Positions 44,328 through 52,916 of a stretch of DNA of 64,000 nucleotides are shown here, piece by piece. The stretch's first letter is position 1; every line of letters begins with the position of its first letter. Under the pieces are notes generated by a model that saw nothing but the letters and a program-made list of their open reading frames with translations, ran no database searches and was not told the DNA's origin. The DNA lies in contig CAVRIZ010000005.1 in assembly GCA_963721445.1 (NCBI GenBank), forward strand, positions 1,736,001 through 1,800,000, written 5' to 3'. A program made the position numbers and the translations under genes. This DNA comes from DAIOEK01 sp963721445. GTDB lineage: Bacteria; Chloroflexota; Anaerolineae; Anaerolineales; Anaerolineaceae.

Positions 44328-44351
44328 GGTGCGTTCAGATCTGAACGCACC
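44328..44351. repeat. Perfect 24-bp palindrome followed by CTACA
   Basis: GGTGCGTTCAGA is followed by its exact reverse complement, then CTACA. This matches a palindrome family known in many bacteria and is the third such element in this window. Its flanking CTA supplies the stop of the MTHFR frame on the minus strand. Confidence 0.7.
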
Positions 44352-45869
44352 CTACATTAGGTTCGCGATCGCAATGACAAGGTGGGGAAAATGAAGCCAA
44401 ATCACGAGACATTCGGTTGGATTGTTACTCTTAGCGAAATTTATCGCAGATCCACTTTCCTGGATCAGGCGCGGAACAATAGACTCCCAGGTGACCGACA
44501 TGAAGTGGATTCCGCTTACGCCGGGGATCTTGCGGACGCCCTCGATGATCTCGAGCGCGATCTGGACGCCTTCCTCTTTCGGGTCTGTGGCATTTTCGAG
44601 GCGTTCTATGGTCGATTGCGGGATATGGATTCCCGGGATTTGGTTCATATAGCAGGCGGCTTTGGCGCTGCGGATGGGTGCGACCCCCGCCAGAACATAT
44701 GCCCGGTCGGTGATACCATGCGCCTGCAGGGCTTCCATGTATTGCCGGAAGTGATCGACATCATAGATCAGATTGGTCTGGAAGAACTGCGCGCCGGCAT
44801 TGGTCTTTTTCTCTTCGCGGATCGCCTGAAAACGAATCTCGGAAGCAAAAGGCGAACCAGCCGCCCCGAGGAAAATTTCCGGGCGCGATTTTAACTCGCG
44901 TTGATCGAGGAAATAGCCATCGTCACGCATCTTGCGTAAGATCCAGAGCATCTGGATCGAATCGATATCCCAGATATCCATGCGTCCGTTCGGGGATGGT
45001 CCCATGCGGGAATGATCGCCGGTCAGGCATAATATGTTGCGAATACCCAGTGCGCTGGCTCCTAACACATCCGACTGAACGCTCATTCTTGTGCGGTCGC
45101 GCGCGGCGATCTGCAATACAGGTTCGAGACCGTTTTGCAGGGCGATCAGGCTGCAAGCCAGGGATGACATACGCGGTGTGGCGGAGGGATTGTCGGTGAA
45201 ATTGGCTGCATCCGTCCAGGGTCGCAACATCTCCACTTTCTTGATCACCTCATCAGGTGAATTAGAAAGCGGTGGGGATACCTCAACGGTAATAACAAAT
45301 TCGCCTGCATTCAGCTTTTTCTCCAGGTTGGAGGCAGACTCGTGGGCTGGTGCCGGGTGCGGCTGATCATCGCCATTCCACCAAATAGGCTGGCGGATCT
45401 CACGGAAGAACTGATCCACCATCTGCGCTTTTTCAGTACCGGATAAGGTAAGAGCCTGCAGGGTTTTTTGCATTCCGATGTTTTTCTTCCAGTGACGGTA
45501 CCCATCCAGCCAGGTGTCAGTACCCACCTTTGACCAATCCAGTGGTGGGAGAACCTCCATTAATTTGTCGAGCCGGCCGAGTCGCTCGGCGCGCTCATAG
45601 ATCTTGTACCAGATACAGGGGCGGGTTGGGTCGACGTAACAGCCTTCTGCGCTGGAGCCGCCACAGGGACCGTTGCGTAAGCCTTTGGCGCATTCCATCG
45701 GGCAGATAAAGGCTGTCTCCTGCAGCAGACAATTTCCACACATTCGGCAGCCAAAGAAAGTGCCTTTGAGCCCCCGTTCAATCGTCGCGACAAATCGATC
45801 GAGGAAAGGTTCGTGGTGGAATGGAAAGTATGCAGGCTGCCAGCGCCGTCCAGGGGTAAATCCGGGCAA
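44352..45869 (-). CDS. Methylenetetrahydrofolate reductase with N-terminal MTHFR-C Cys module
   Basis: The N-terminal part (numbered from a possible GTG at 45944) has eight cysteines (C66, C69, C72, C81, C85, C94, C102, C110) in the MTHFR-C (MetV-like) module, with GCRMCGNC and FICPMECAKGLRNGPCGG. This may hold an Fe-S cluster or zinc. A MetF-type TIM barrel follows, ending VTWESIVPRLIQESG. It reduces methylene- to methyl-tetrahydrofolate in folate or acetyl-CoA pathways. I prefer the TTG at 45869 (AGGA upstream), because TATAAT at 45906-45911 would start transcription past the earlier GTGs. The last 27 residues have no family match and end in a repeat. Confidence 0.88.
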   Translation of the reverse strand: MPGFTPGRRWQPAYFPFHHEPFLDRFVATIERGLKGTFFGCRMCGNCLLQETAFICPMECAKGLRNGPCGGSSAEGCYVDPTRPCIWYKIYERAERLGRLDKLMEVLPPLDWSKVGTDTWLDGYRHWKKNIGMQKTLQALTLSGTEKAQMVDQFFREIRQPIWWNGDDQPHPAPAHESASNLEKKLNAGEFVITVEVSPPLSNSPDEVIKKVEMLRPWTDAANFTDNPSATPRMSSLACSLIALQNGLEPVLQIAARDRTRMSVQSDVLGASALGIRNILCLTGDHSRMGPSPNGRMDIWDIDSIQMLWILRKMRDDGYFLDQRELKSRPEIFLGAAGSPFASEIRFQAIREEKKTNAGAQFFQTNLIYDVDHFRQYMEALQAHGITDRAYVLAGVAPIRSAKAACYMNQIPGIHIPQSTIERLENATDPKEEGVQIALEIIEGVRKIPGVSGIHFMSVTWESIVPRLIQESGSAINFAKSNNPTECLVIWLHFPHLVIAIANLM

Positions 45870-45905
45870 GGTTTTTTTCCTGTAAACCAGAATGAATTCC
45901 ACCAA

Positions 45906-45911
45906 ATTATA
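45906..45911 (-). promoter_or_regulatory. -10 element upstream of MTHFR
   Basis: A perfect TATAAT on the minus strand lies about 37 bases before the favoured TTG start. A -35 match is weak. Confidence 0.4.
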
Positions 45912-45944
45912 CCGAACTAGTGTAATTTGCGGGGATTTTGCCAC

Positions 45945-46333
45945 TCGAATTTGATCAGGGAATCTACCGCCGAGCGCGCAAAGGATTAAACCTTATTGTT
46001 GTTGGTCAAATGCTACTTAGGATACACTTCTGGCGTATACCAAATGGGAAGAAACCTTCACCGAAAGATGTCAAGTCAGTTCAATATTTACTCCACAAAG
46101 TGCTGCAAACGTAGGGTAGTTGAAAAAATTGAAGCTGAAAACCACACAGGACACCGTTTGAAGGTTTAGCGTGTTATTCATACCAAATAAATGTCGTGAA
46201 TTTTTAGCGATTCGTCACAATGAATCAGTAATCACATGAAGCAATCACCAAGAATGCTATAATCACAGAAGTGGTAATATTGGATATAATTTGTCAAGTT
46301 TCAATGCAGCACAATGGATAAACTGGTAAATAC
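45945..46333. other. Intergenic region between divergent genes
   Basis: About 390 bases separate MTHFR and the radical SAM gene. The left part has no coding content; the right part has two plus-strand TATAAT hexamers (46258-46263 and 46285-46290) close to the radical SAM start. No RNA gene or riboswitch is evident. A cobalamin riboswitch, which might be expected beside a B12-binding protein, is not recognisable. Confidence 0.45.
46256..46290 (+). promoter_or_regulatory. Promoter elements of the radical SAM gene
   Basis: TGCTATAAT (TATAAT at 46258-46263) is a good extended -10; a second TATAAT lies at 46285-46290. The first would give a leader of about 65 bases before the ATG at 46334. Confidence 0.5.
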
Positions 46334-48118
46334 ATGGCAATCCCCGATCTAACATTTTTACACGCACCTTCTGTGTATGATTTCCGAAGAGAATCCATAC
46401 TTTACGGACCAGTCTCCGATCTGGTGCCGTCAACGCCGGTTTTCGAGATGTATCCAATTGGATTTACCACGATCGCGGAATATCTGGAACGACAAGGATT
46501 TCGCTGCCGGATCATCAACCTGGCAGTCCGGATGCTCGAAGATGTCCACTATGATGTGGAGAAAACCATTGAGAAAAACGACTCCATTGTTTTTGGTATC
46601 GACTTACACTGGCTTCCCCATGCCCATGGCTCGATCGAGGTCGCCAGGATCGTTAAGAAGATCCATCCTAACCGTCCGGTATTGTTCGGAGGGATCAGCT
46701 CCACCTATTTTCACAAAGAGTTGATCGAATACCCAGCGGTTGATTTCATAATCCGCGGTGATTCGACCGAACAACCTAACCTGGACTTGATTCGGTATAT
46801 CCGGGGTGGAGGAATTGCTCACCCGCAGGTGGGATCGATCGACGCAGAAAAATTAGCCGGCATTCCAAACCTGGTCTGGAAAGATTCAACTGGAGAAGCT
46901 CACGTTAATCCGATCACTTACAGCCCAGATTCACTCGATGGCATATTATTGGATTATTCAGGGGTATTGAAATCGGTGGTGAGATATCGGGACCTGGCGA
47001 GTTATATTCCCTTCCGGCGATGGACGAGTTACCCTATCACTGCAGCGCTCACGGTTAGAGGTTGCCGCTATAATTGCGCAACCTGCGGGGGCGGTTGCGG
47101 AGTATATCGGAATATCCATAATCGTCAGGCACCTGCTTATCGCAAACCAGAAGACCTTGCCAATGATATTCGCCGGATCGGTACTTTCAGCAAGGGGCCG
47201 GTCATGGTGTTGGGCGATATCCGGCAGGCTGGAGAAGGATATGCAGATCGGTTTCTGGAAGCGATCAAAGGATATAAAAAACCGCTGTATTTTGAACTAT
47301 TTGATGCCTGGCCTCGTGAATTTATCTTCCGGTTGGCAAAGGCGATACCAAATTTCGTTATCGAGATTTCGATGGAATCTCACGATGAGCGGATTCGAAA
47401 AGCTTTCGGACGACCTTATACCAACGAAGCGATCGAGCAGACAATAGCAGATGCGATTGAGGCAGGTTGCCAGCGTCTGGATGTTTTCTTCATGGTAGGT
47501 ATACGCGAGCAAACCTATGCAAGTGTCATGGAAACAGTGGAATATTCCCGAAAGATGTTGGAGAAATATTCAAAGAATGGCGTTCACCATGTCGTGCCTT
47601 TTATCTCACCGATGGCTCCATTTCTGGACCCCGGCTCCCGCGCCTTCGAAGAACCGGAAAAATATGGTTATACATTATTCGCGCGGACACTGGAAGAACA
47701 CCGCCAGCGCTTATTGGAACCGAGCTGGAAGTATGTCCTGAATTATGAAACAAAGTGGATGAACCGAGACGAGATAGTCGCTGCAACCTATGAAGCCGGT
47801 CGACGATTGAACGCCATGAAAGCGGAGTACGGTGTGATCACCCGGGAGAAAGCTGCAGTGACCGAAGCCAGGATCCAGCAAGCGCTGCAATTAATTGCTG
47901 AGATCGATCAACTGATGAAAATTGAAGAAGAGGATGAACGTCGCAAGAAGGTTTTGGACCTTAAGCACCGGGTACACGCGTCCAATGAATCAACAGTGTG
48001 TGATAAACGAGAGCTGGAAACCCCCATGAAGGGATTGAAGATCAGCTTAATTGGTGCAGCCTGGATGGTTATCACCGGTTGGTTCACCGATATCAAGCGA
48101 GCGATATTTACGGATTAA
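46334..48118 (+). CDS. B12-binding/radical SAM protein (Ta0216-like)
   Basis: The 594-residue protein has an N-terminal B12-binding-like Rossmann region (about 20-170, with FGIDLHWLPHAHGSIEVARI) and a radical SAM core with C244-x3-C248-x2-C251 in RGCRYNCATC, followed by GGGCG. It uses SAM to form a 5'-deoxyadenosyl radical. The C-terminal about 100 residues are charged helices (ARIQQALQLIAEIDQL) probably coiled coil, and end with a hydrophobic stretch, VWMVITGWFTDIK-like. The family resembles TIGR04190 (Ta0216). Target unknown. Its B12 signature is partial: the DxHxxG motif is not clearly intact, so cobalamin binding is uncertain. Confidence 0.85.
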   Translation: MAIPDLTFLHAPSVYDFRRESILYGPVSDLVPSTPVFEMYPIGFTTIAEYLERQGFRCRIINLAVRMLEDVHYDVEKTIEKNDSIVFGIDLHWLPHAHGSIEVARIVKKIHPNRPVLFGGISSTYFHKELIEYPAVDFIIRGDSTEQPNLDLIRYIRGGGIAHPQVGSIDAEKLAGIPNLVWKDSTGEAHVNPITYSPDSLDGILLDYSGVLKSVVRYRDLASYIPFRRWTSYPITAALTVRGCRYNCATCGGGCGVYRNIHNRQAPAYRKPEDLANDIRRIGTFSKGPVMVLGDIRQAGEGYADRFLEAIKGYKKPLYFELFDAWPREFIFRLAKAIPNFVIEISMESHDERIRKAFGRPYTNEAIEQTIADAIEAGCQRLDVFFMVGIREQTYASVMETVEYSRKMLEKYSKNGVHHVVPFISPMAPFLDPGSRAFEEPEKYGYTLFARTLEEHRQRLLEPSWKYVLNYETKWMNRDEIVAATYEAGRRLNAMKAEYGVITREKAAVTEARIQQALQLIAEIDQLMKIEEEDERRKKVLDLKHRVHASNESTVCDKRELETPMKGLKISLIGAAWMVITGWFTDIKRAIFTD

Positions 48119-48148
48119 TGGGATAGCACTCAGAGAAGATCTACACAG

Positions 48149-48180
48149 CAGCGCGACTCATGAACGCGCTGTTTTATTTT
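48149..48180 (+). terminator. Terminator of the radical SAM gene
   Basis: CAGCGCG, a nine-base loop, CGCGCTG, then TTTTATTTT on the plus strand, 30 bases past the stop. It overlaps the 3' end of the convergent membrane protein gene. Confidence 0.85.
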
Positions 48181-48883
48181 CCAAAGTTTGCAAGGCAATC
48201 ACCCCATCTTTGGATAGATGAACCAAAAGAGCATACAGGAATAAGATCACACCTACCATCTCAAGCGATTCTTCCACCGTATACTCCAAGAAGTAGTGCA
48301 CACTCTTGGTTTTGTATAGTTGTGCAATTATTCCCCCGATCATTTCCATTCCAACCGAGCCGGCAATATATAATGCTCCGGAGATTATGAACAAAACCAG
48401 AATCGGTCTGGGTAACTGAAGAAGGAATTTTCGGAAGATAAATCCAAGAATGGGCAGGATGATTATCGCCGGCAAAACCCAGTTGAATGTGAAAATCCCA
48501 AGTGGGCCTATCCCAACGAACTGACCCAGAATTGGCACAAGCATCTCATGGATGGCCGCCCCTTCATCAATGCAAATATATAAAAAACCGGCAGCAAGAA
48601 GTGCCCATTGAAAAAAGAATGGCTTCTTTTCAGTACGAATTTTCCAGGCTTTGATCAGTAAAACCAAGAATACGGTGAAGAGCAGCAGAACAGAGAACGT
48701 GGTAGGAATATTCGCTTCCGTATTAAGGTTGAAAAGTCGGTTAATACCTGCCATCGACTGGTTATTGGCCCTGTTCAGGAACCAGACCAGGCAATTCATC
48801 AAGACCAGAAATGAAGCGATAGACAACAAAAAGGTCAATACCTTTTTTGGACGAATGGGAAAACCAGCGGGATTGTCGGGCAT
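48158..48883 (-). CDS. Orphan polytopic membrane protein, paralog A
   Basis: This 241-residue protein has about six hydrophobic helices. It carries conserved charged residues in or near the membrane: D106, E107, H112 and E113 in IDEGAAIHE; E180 in GSVGMEMIGG; E204, E205 and E208 in VEESLEM. LFNLNTEANIPTTF (50-63) precedes helix 2. It is 40 to 50 percent similar to the next gene by eye and all these positions match, so they are real homologs. The Asp/Glu/His pattern suggests a buried metal or catalytic site. I do not recognise the family. Confidence 0.85.
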   Translation of the reverse strand: MPDNPAGFPIRPKKVLTFLLSIASFLVLMNCLVWFLNRANNQSMAGINRLFNLNTEANIPTTFSVLLLFTVFLVLLIKAWKIRTEKKPFFFQWALLAAGFLYICIDEGAAIHEMLVPILGQFVGIGPLGIFTFNWVLPAIIILPILGFIFRKFLLQLPRPILVLFIISGALYIAGSVGMEMIGGIIAQLYKTKSVHYFLEYTVEESLEMVGVILFLYALLVHLSKDGVIALQTLENKTARS

Positions 48884-49147
48884 TGTGTTCGGTTAGCTTT
48901 CTATTCTATTGATTTCACTTTGTGGATGAAATTTGTTGATGAAAACCAGGATCAATGTTGGATATTTATATCATAGGACTTATAACTTATTCATTCATTT
49001 TGGGCTCCCAGGATGGGTATATATCCAATTTCCTGTGAAGGCGGAAATATACTCTCGCCAGGTATGCCTAACAAGGCGGATGGATACAAAATTCAGGATG
49101 ATATTTCTTTTCTAGTGGAATATTCAGGTATAAACAGGTTTCCCGGG

Positions 49148-49870
49148 TCATCCCTTGCCTGCAAGGGTCAACTTAATGTTTTGGGTATAATCTTCACCGA
49201 ACAGGTGGGTTACGAGCGCAAAAATAAAGATACAGACCCCGATCATCTCGAATGATTCTTCCAAAGTGTTTACCCAGAAAAACTGAGGGCTAATCTCTGA
49301 AAAAAAGTGAAGGACATAACCACCGAGAATCTCAAATCCGACAGCGCCAAGAATATAGATGGCACCAGCGATTGCGAATAGCATCCGGCTCTGTTTGGGC
49401 AAGTGGCGCAAGAAATTAAAGAAAACGAAGATCGTTACGATGACAATGACGACCAAGACCAATACCCAACTGAATGTAAATATGCCGTGCGGACCGTAGT
49501 CTACCAGGCGGGAGAGGGGTCCCATCAGCAATTCGTGGAGCATGGCGCCTTCATCGATACTGATGAAAAAGAAACCAAAAGCCAGCAGGAGCCAGTGGAG
49601 CACGAACGGACCTTTTTCTTTTTGGGTCTTTTGGGCGATCAGGATTAACAATAAGGATGCGAATCCAAGAGATAAGACGGTGAAGGTAGTGGGGATATTC
49701 GCTTCAGCGTTGAGATTGAATAGTGACCTAATTTTTTCGGATGGGAGGATCCGGAAGAGATCCAAATAATAGGTGAGGATATGAAGGAGGATCAGTAATA
49801 TCGATACCGACAGGAAAAAAAGAAATATTCGCTTTGGTGATATGGAAATTTGAGTATCTTTTTCACTCAT
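49148..49870 (-). CDS. Orphan polytopic membrane protein, paralog B
   Basis: This 240-residue homolog of the preceding gene keeps the same charged residues at the same numbers: D106, E107, H112, E113 (IDEGAMLHE), E180 (GAVGFEILGG), and E204, E205, E208 (LEESFEM). The helix-2 entry is LFNLNAEANIPTTF. Hydrophobic segments are conserved in place. The two genes are in tandem on the minus strand with a 265-base gap, so they probably have separate promoters. A duplicated small membrane enzyme or transporter of unknown function. Confidence 0.85.
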   Translation of the reverse strand: MSEKDTQISISPKRIFLFFLSVSILLILLHILTYYLDLFRILPSEKIRSLFNLNAEANIPTTFTVLSLGFASLLLILIAQKTQKEKGPFVLHWLLLAFGFFFISIDEGAMLHELLMGPLSRLVDYGPHGIFTFSWVLVLVVIVIVTIFVFFNFLRHLPKQSRMLFAIAGAIYILGAVGFEILGGYVLHFFSEISPQFFWVNTLEESFEMIGVCIFIFALVTHLFGEDYTQNIKLTLAGKG

Positions 49871-49973
49871 GGGTAGACCCGATTAAATACTGCTGTCTTT
49901 GATTAGGGCAACATACAACTACGGTCCTTAAATTATGCGGTAGGCGCATTCGTGACTCATATCCTGACAAGAG

Positions 49974-50930
49974 CTAACGAAAAGAAACTGAATCGGCATT
50001 CCATCGAGCTTGAGCGACTTCCAATTCGGTGCAACCCATCTCAAGCCGGGCATGGCTGTACTCATCTTCCAGAGTCAAATCGCCCATCAGGGCAGGGTCA
50101 TCCGTATTAATGGTTGCCAGGATGCCGCGACGCAAGAATACCGGCAATGGGTGAGCTTCCATCGATGCCACAGCCGTGGTCAGCACATTACTGGTGGGAC
50201 AACACTCCACACCTATTCCACGTTCCAGGATCATATCCATCAAAAATGGGTCATCCACTGCATGAACCCCGTGTCCGATCCGATTTGGGCACAAGGATAA
50301 GATGGTATCACGTACGGATTCTGGTCCGGCAAATTCCCCAGCGTGGGCAGTAATTTTCAGACCGGCATCTCTGGCTCGATCAAAAAGCGAACGGAAAAGG
50401 CTGGCTGGCTGGCGTGCTTCGTCTCCTGCCAGGTCCACTCCGACAACGCCTCGATCTTTATACTTTATTCCACATTGCATTTCCACTTCACAGGTTTCCG
50501 GTCCATAAGTACGGGACAGAATCACGATCAAACCCGACTGAAATCCAAACATTTCAGTTGCTTCCTGCCAACCATCACAAACTGCGGCAGTAACCGAGAA
50601 GGGATCCAGGTGGTGCAACTCCGACATAAAGAGCGGACTGAATCGTAATTCAAGATAATCCAGACCTTGAGCTGCTGCATCTTCCAAACATTCGATGGTC
50701 ACACGTCGGCAGATCTCTTCATTGACAAAGATCTGGCGTAATAGATCGAATTTCGGGAAAAGTTTAACAATATCGTTCGTGGGATCGGTAATCCAGATCT
50801 CCGGTTGAAGGGTTTCTTCAGTCCAGGCTGGCAGGGGGAGATGGTATTGTCGCGCGACATCCAGAACGGTGGAAAGGCGTATAGCTCCTTCCAGATGACG
50901 ATGCAGATCAATTTTCGGCAGTCTACCCAT
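49974..50930 (-). CDS. add: Adenosine deaminase
   Basis: The 318-residue product has the zinc motif KIDLHRHLEG near the start, the catalytic THAGEFAG, RIGHGVHAV and ECCPTSNVLT motifs, and INTDDPALMG near the end. It converts adenosine to inosine. I chose ATG 50930 because a TATAAT (50962-50967) overlaps the alternative ATG at 50963, which would place that start before the mRNA begins. It has no operon partner and is divergent from the next gene. Confidence 0.93.
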   Translation of the reverse strand: MGRLPKIDLHRHLEGAIRLSTVLDVARQYHLPLPAWTEETLQPEIWITDPTNDIVKLFPKFDLLRQIFVNEEICRRVTIECLEDAAAQGLDYLELRFSPLFMSELHHLDPFSVTAAVCDGWQEATEMFGFQSGLIVILSRTYGPETCEVEMQCGIKYKDRGVVGVDLAGDEARQPASLFRSLFDRARDAGLKITAHAGEFAGPESVRDTILSLCPNRIGHGVHAVDDPFLMDMILERGIGVECCPTSNVLTTAVASMEAHPLPVFLRRGILATINTDDPALMGDLTLEDEYSHARLEMGCTELEVAQARWNADSVSFR

Positions 50931-51044
50931 AGGGTTTTCCCTTGCAGATCCAGATGAAGCCATTATACATTGCGAGAGTAGAGATTGGAAACCCTGGAAT
51001 TTATGGGTATAGTTCTTGCATCAATTGGGTTACAGAGAAAACTT

Positions 51045-52100
51045 ATGTTCGCACCTGTAACCCACTTCTTACCACTCACAAAAATTCGTCGCGAACGGGT
51101 TCTGCCCGTTCCTGGTAAAGTCCTTGTTCATAGCGGTCAACGGGTCTCAGCCACCGATATTATTGCGGAAGCTCACCTGACCCAGAAACATCTGTTACTG
51201 GATGTTTCTGGGATGCTTGGAATATCTGCCGATCAAGCAGATAAGGTTCTTAAGGTCAGCGCTGATCAGGTCGTTGGCGAAGGAGATATCCTTGCAGGTC
51301 CTGTTGGCATCATTCCTCGGATAGTCAGAGCCCCCCAACCTGGACGAATTATTTATTGCAATGAAGGACAGATTCTTTTCGAAGCCGAGAGCCAGCCTTT
51401 TCAATTACGGGCAGGGATGGAAGGGATCGTCAAAGGTTTGATCTCAGAACGGGGGGCTTTGTTGGAGACAACCGGCGCCCTTATACAAGGTGTTTGGGGT
51501 AATGGAGAAGTGGATCAGGGGATGTTGCTGCTGGCCACATCCAGTCCCAAAGACGAATTATTACCTGATATGGTGGATGTAAGTATGCGTGGGATGATCC
51601 TGCTGGCAGGTCACATCTCCAAGCCGGAAACCCTGAAAGCCATCCAACGTGGCGCGGTACGGGGGTTGATTACAGCCAGCATTACTTCAAACCTTGTTCC
51701 GATCGCTTCACAGGCGGGTTATCCAATCCTGGTTTTGGACGGATTCGGAAAGATCACGATGAATTCATATGCTTTTCGGGTACTGGCGACGAACGAGAAA
51801 CGGGAAGTGGCTGTCAATGCAAGCAATTGGGATCGGTATACCGATTCTCGACCCGAGGTAATTATTCCCTTACCGGCATCTGACGTGGTGGACATACCGA
51901 AAGGATCTGCGGTATTCACGCCTGGACAGGCGGTGCGAATTATCAAGAACCCACTGGCAGGGGAGATTGGCAAGCTTATTGCATTAAAGACGGAACAGAC
52001 ACCTCTGGCGAATGGTTTGCGGGTACCATCAGCAGTAATTACGCTGGAGAATGGTGACCAAACTGTGGTGCCGCTGGTCAATCTGGATGTGATCGTATAG
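51045..52100 (+). CDS. Conserved hypothetical protein (beta-rich)
   Basis: The 351-residue protein has no signal or membrane helix. Its middle is rich in beta strands with several Gly-Asp/Gly-Arg turns (EGDILAGPVGII, GEVDQGML), consistent with barrel-sandwich or KOW-like modules. MRGMILLAGHISKPETLKAI and GLITASITSNL repeat a helix-then-strand theme in the centre. I do not recognise the family. The ATG at 51045 is one of two in-frame choices (51003 is the other); ribosome binding sites are weak for both. It is 26 bases upstream of the LPNTG gene and probably co-transcribed. Confidence 0.75.
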   Translation: MFAPVTHFLPLTKIRRERVLPVPGKVLVHSGQRVSATDIIAEAHLTQKHLLLDVSGMLGISADQADKVLKVSADQVVGEGDILAGPVGIIPRIVRAPQPGRIIYCNEGQILFEAESQPFQLRAGMEGIVKGLISERGALLETTGALIQGVWGNGEVDQGMLLLATSSPKDELLPDMVDVSMRGMILLAGHISKPETLKAIQRGAVRGLITASITSNLVPIASQAGYPILVLDGFGKITMNSYAFRVLATNEKREVAVNASNWDRYTDSRPEVIIPLPASDVVDIPKGSAVFTPGQAVRIIKNPLAGEIGKLIALKTEQTPLANGLRVPSAVITLENGDQTVVPLVNLDVIV

Positions 52101-52125
52101 TAAATGGATGAATGTGAGGTGACCA

Positions 52126-52731
52126 ATGTCAGACCTTGACTTTTCAAATTATGAACAACAACCGCAGAAACCACCCCAAGGCAACCGAACATTTCTGGTA
52201 ATTGCCGGGGTATTGGGAGCTGTGATCCTGGTCGCATTACTTGCTGCTGCGGCATATGCTGTGCTTGTCTTGCCTCAACAGAATGCCAACCGGGCAGAAC
52301 AGGCGATTCAGGTGAACGCCCAAAACACAGCAACGGTCATGGCTGCCACATCCATTGGTATGACAGAAATGGCACCTACTGAAACGCCGGAGCCTACTGC
52401 CACCAATATGCCTGAACCAACTGCTACACAGGAGCCCAAACAGCCTGAAGCAGCAGTCGCGGTAACCGAATTGGCTATCGGGGGTGGGATGACAGAGGAT
52501 ATTGCCATGACGGCAACTGTCTCGGCCTTATTGACACAAGCTGCCGATTCCAAACCGGGTACCGTGGAGTTAACCGCAGTACCAATGGGTGATCCATCTG
52601 TTGTCGCGACAGCCCTTCCGAACACCGGTTTTGCCGACGAGATGGGCATCCCCTCGGTGGTTGGATTAGGGTTCCTCTTCATTGTATTGATCGTAGTCAC
52701 TCGACGAGCGCGCACAGCTCGAACCCACTGA
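52126..52731 (+). CDS. Sortase-substrate-like membrane protein with LPNTG motif
   Basis: The 201-residue protein has a cytosolic N-terminus, one membrane helix (about 23-49) and an extracellular Thr/Pro/Glu-rich linker (TETPEPTATNMPEPTA) of about 110 residues. It ends with LPNTG (164-168), a second hydrophobic segment (about 177-192) and an RRARTAR basic tail. This is the cell-wall sorting signal. A class E or other sortase is expected elsewhere in the genome; none is in the window. An N-terminal helix together with a C-terminal sorting signal is unusual. Confidence 0.82.
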   Translation: MSDLDFSNYEQQPQKPPQGNRTFLVIAGVLGAVILVALLAAAAYAVLVLPQQNANRAEQAIQVNAQNTATVMAATSIGMTEMAPTETPEPTATNMPEPTATQEPKQPEAAVAVTELAIGGGMTEDIAMTATVSALLTQAADSKPGTVELTAVPMGDPSVVATALPNTGFADEMGIPSVVGLGFLFIVLIVVTRRARTARTH

Positions 52732-52760
52732 TCCATTATCCCTTTTATTCTCCCTATGCC

Positions 52761-52790
52761 AGAGGACGGCCTTGAGCAGCCGTCCTTTTG
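52761..52790 (+). terminator. Terminator of the LPNTG gene
   Basis: AGGACGGC / GCCGTCCT stem with an eight-base loop, followed by TTT on the plus strand, 30 bases past the stop. Confidence 0.85.
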
Positions 52791-52862
52791 GTATAATTGC
52801 TTGTTAGTGTCTAAAAAAACACTCGTACCACGAGATATTGATCCAGCCTCCATTCCAATTAT

Positions 52863-52893
52863 TAAAAAACCCTCTTCTCGAAAGAAGAGGGTA
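52863..52893 (-). terminator. Terminator of the phosphohexomutase gene
   Basis: On the minus strand CCCTCTTCT, a TTCG loop, AGAAGAGGG is followed by six T residues, 24 bases past the stop. Confidence 0.93.
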
Positions 52894-52916
52894 GGGATAG
52901 CTAGTTAGAAGATCTC

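Noticed and set aside
46030..46333. Cobalamin riboswitch upstream of the radical SAM gene
   Set aside because: No B12-box or matching structure was recognised.
52792..52797. Plus-strand TATAAT after the LPNTG terminator
   Set aside because: No plus-strand gene follows; the next gene is on the other strand.
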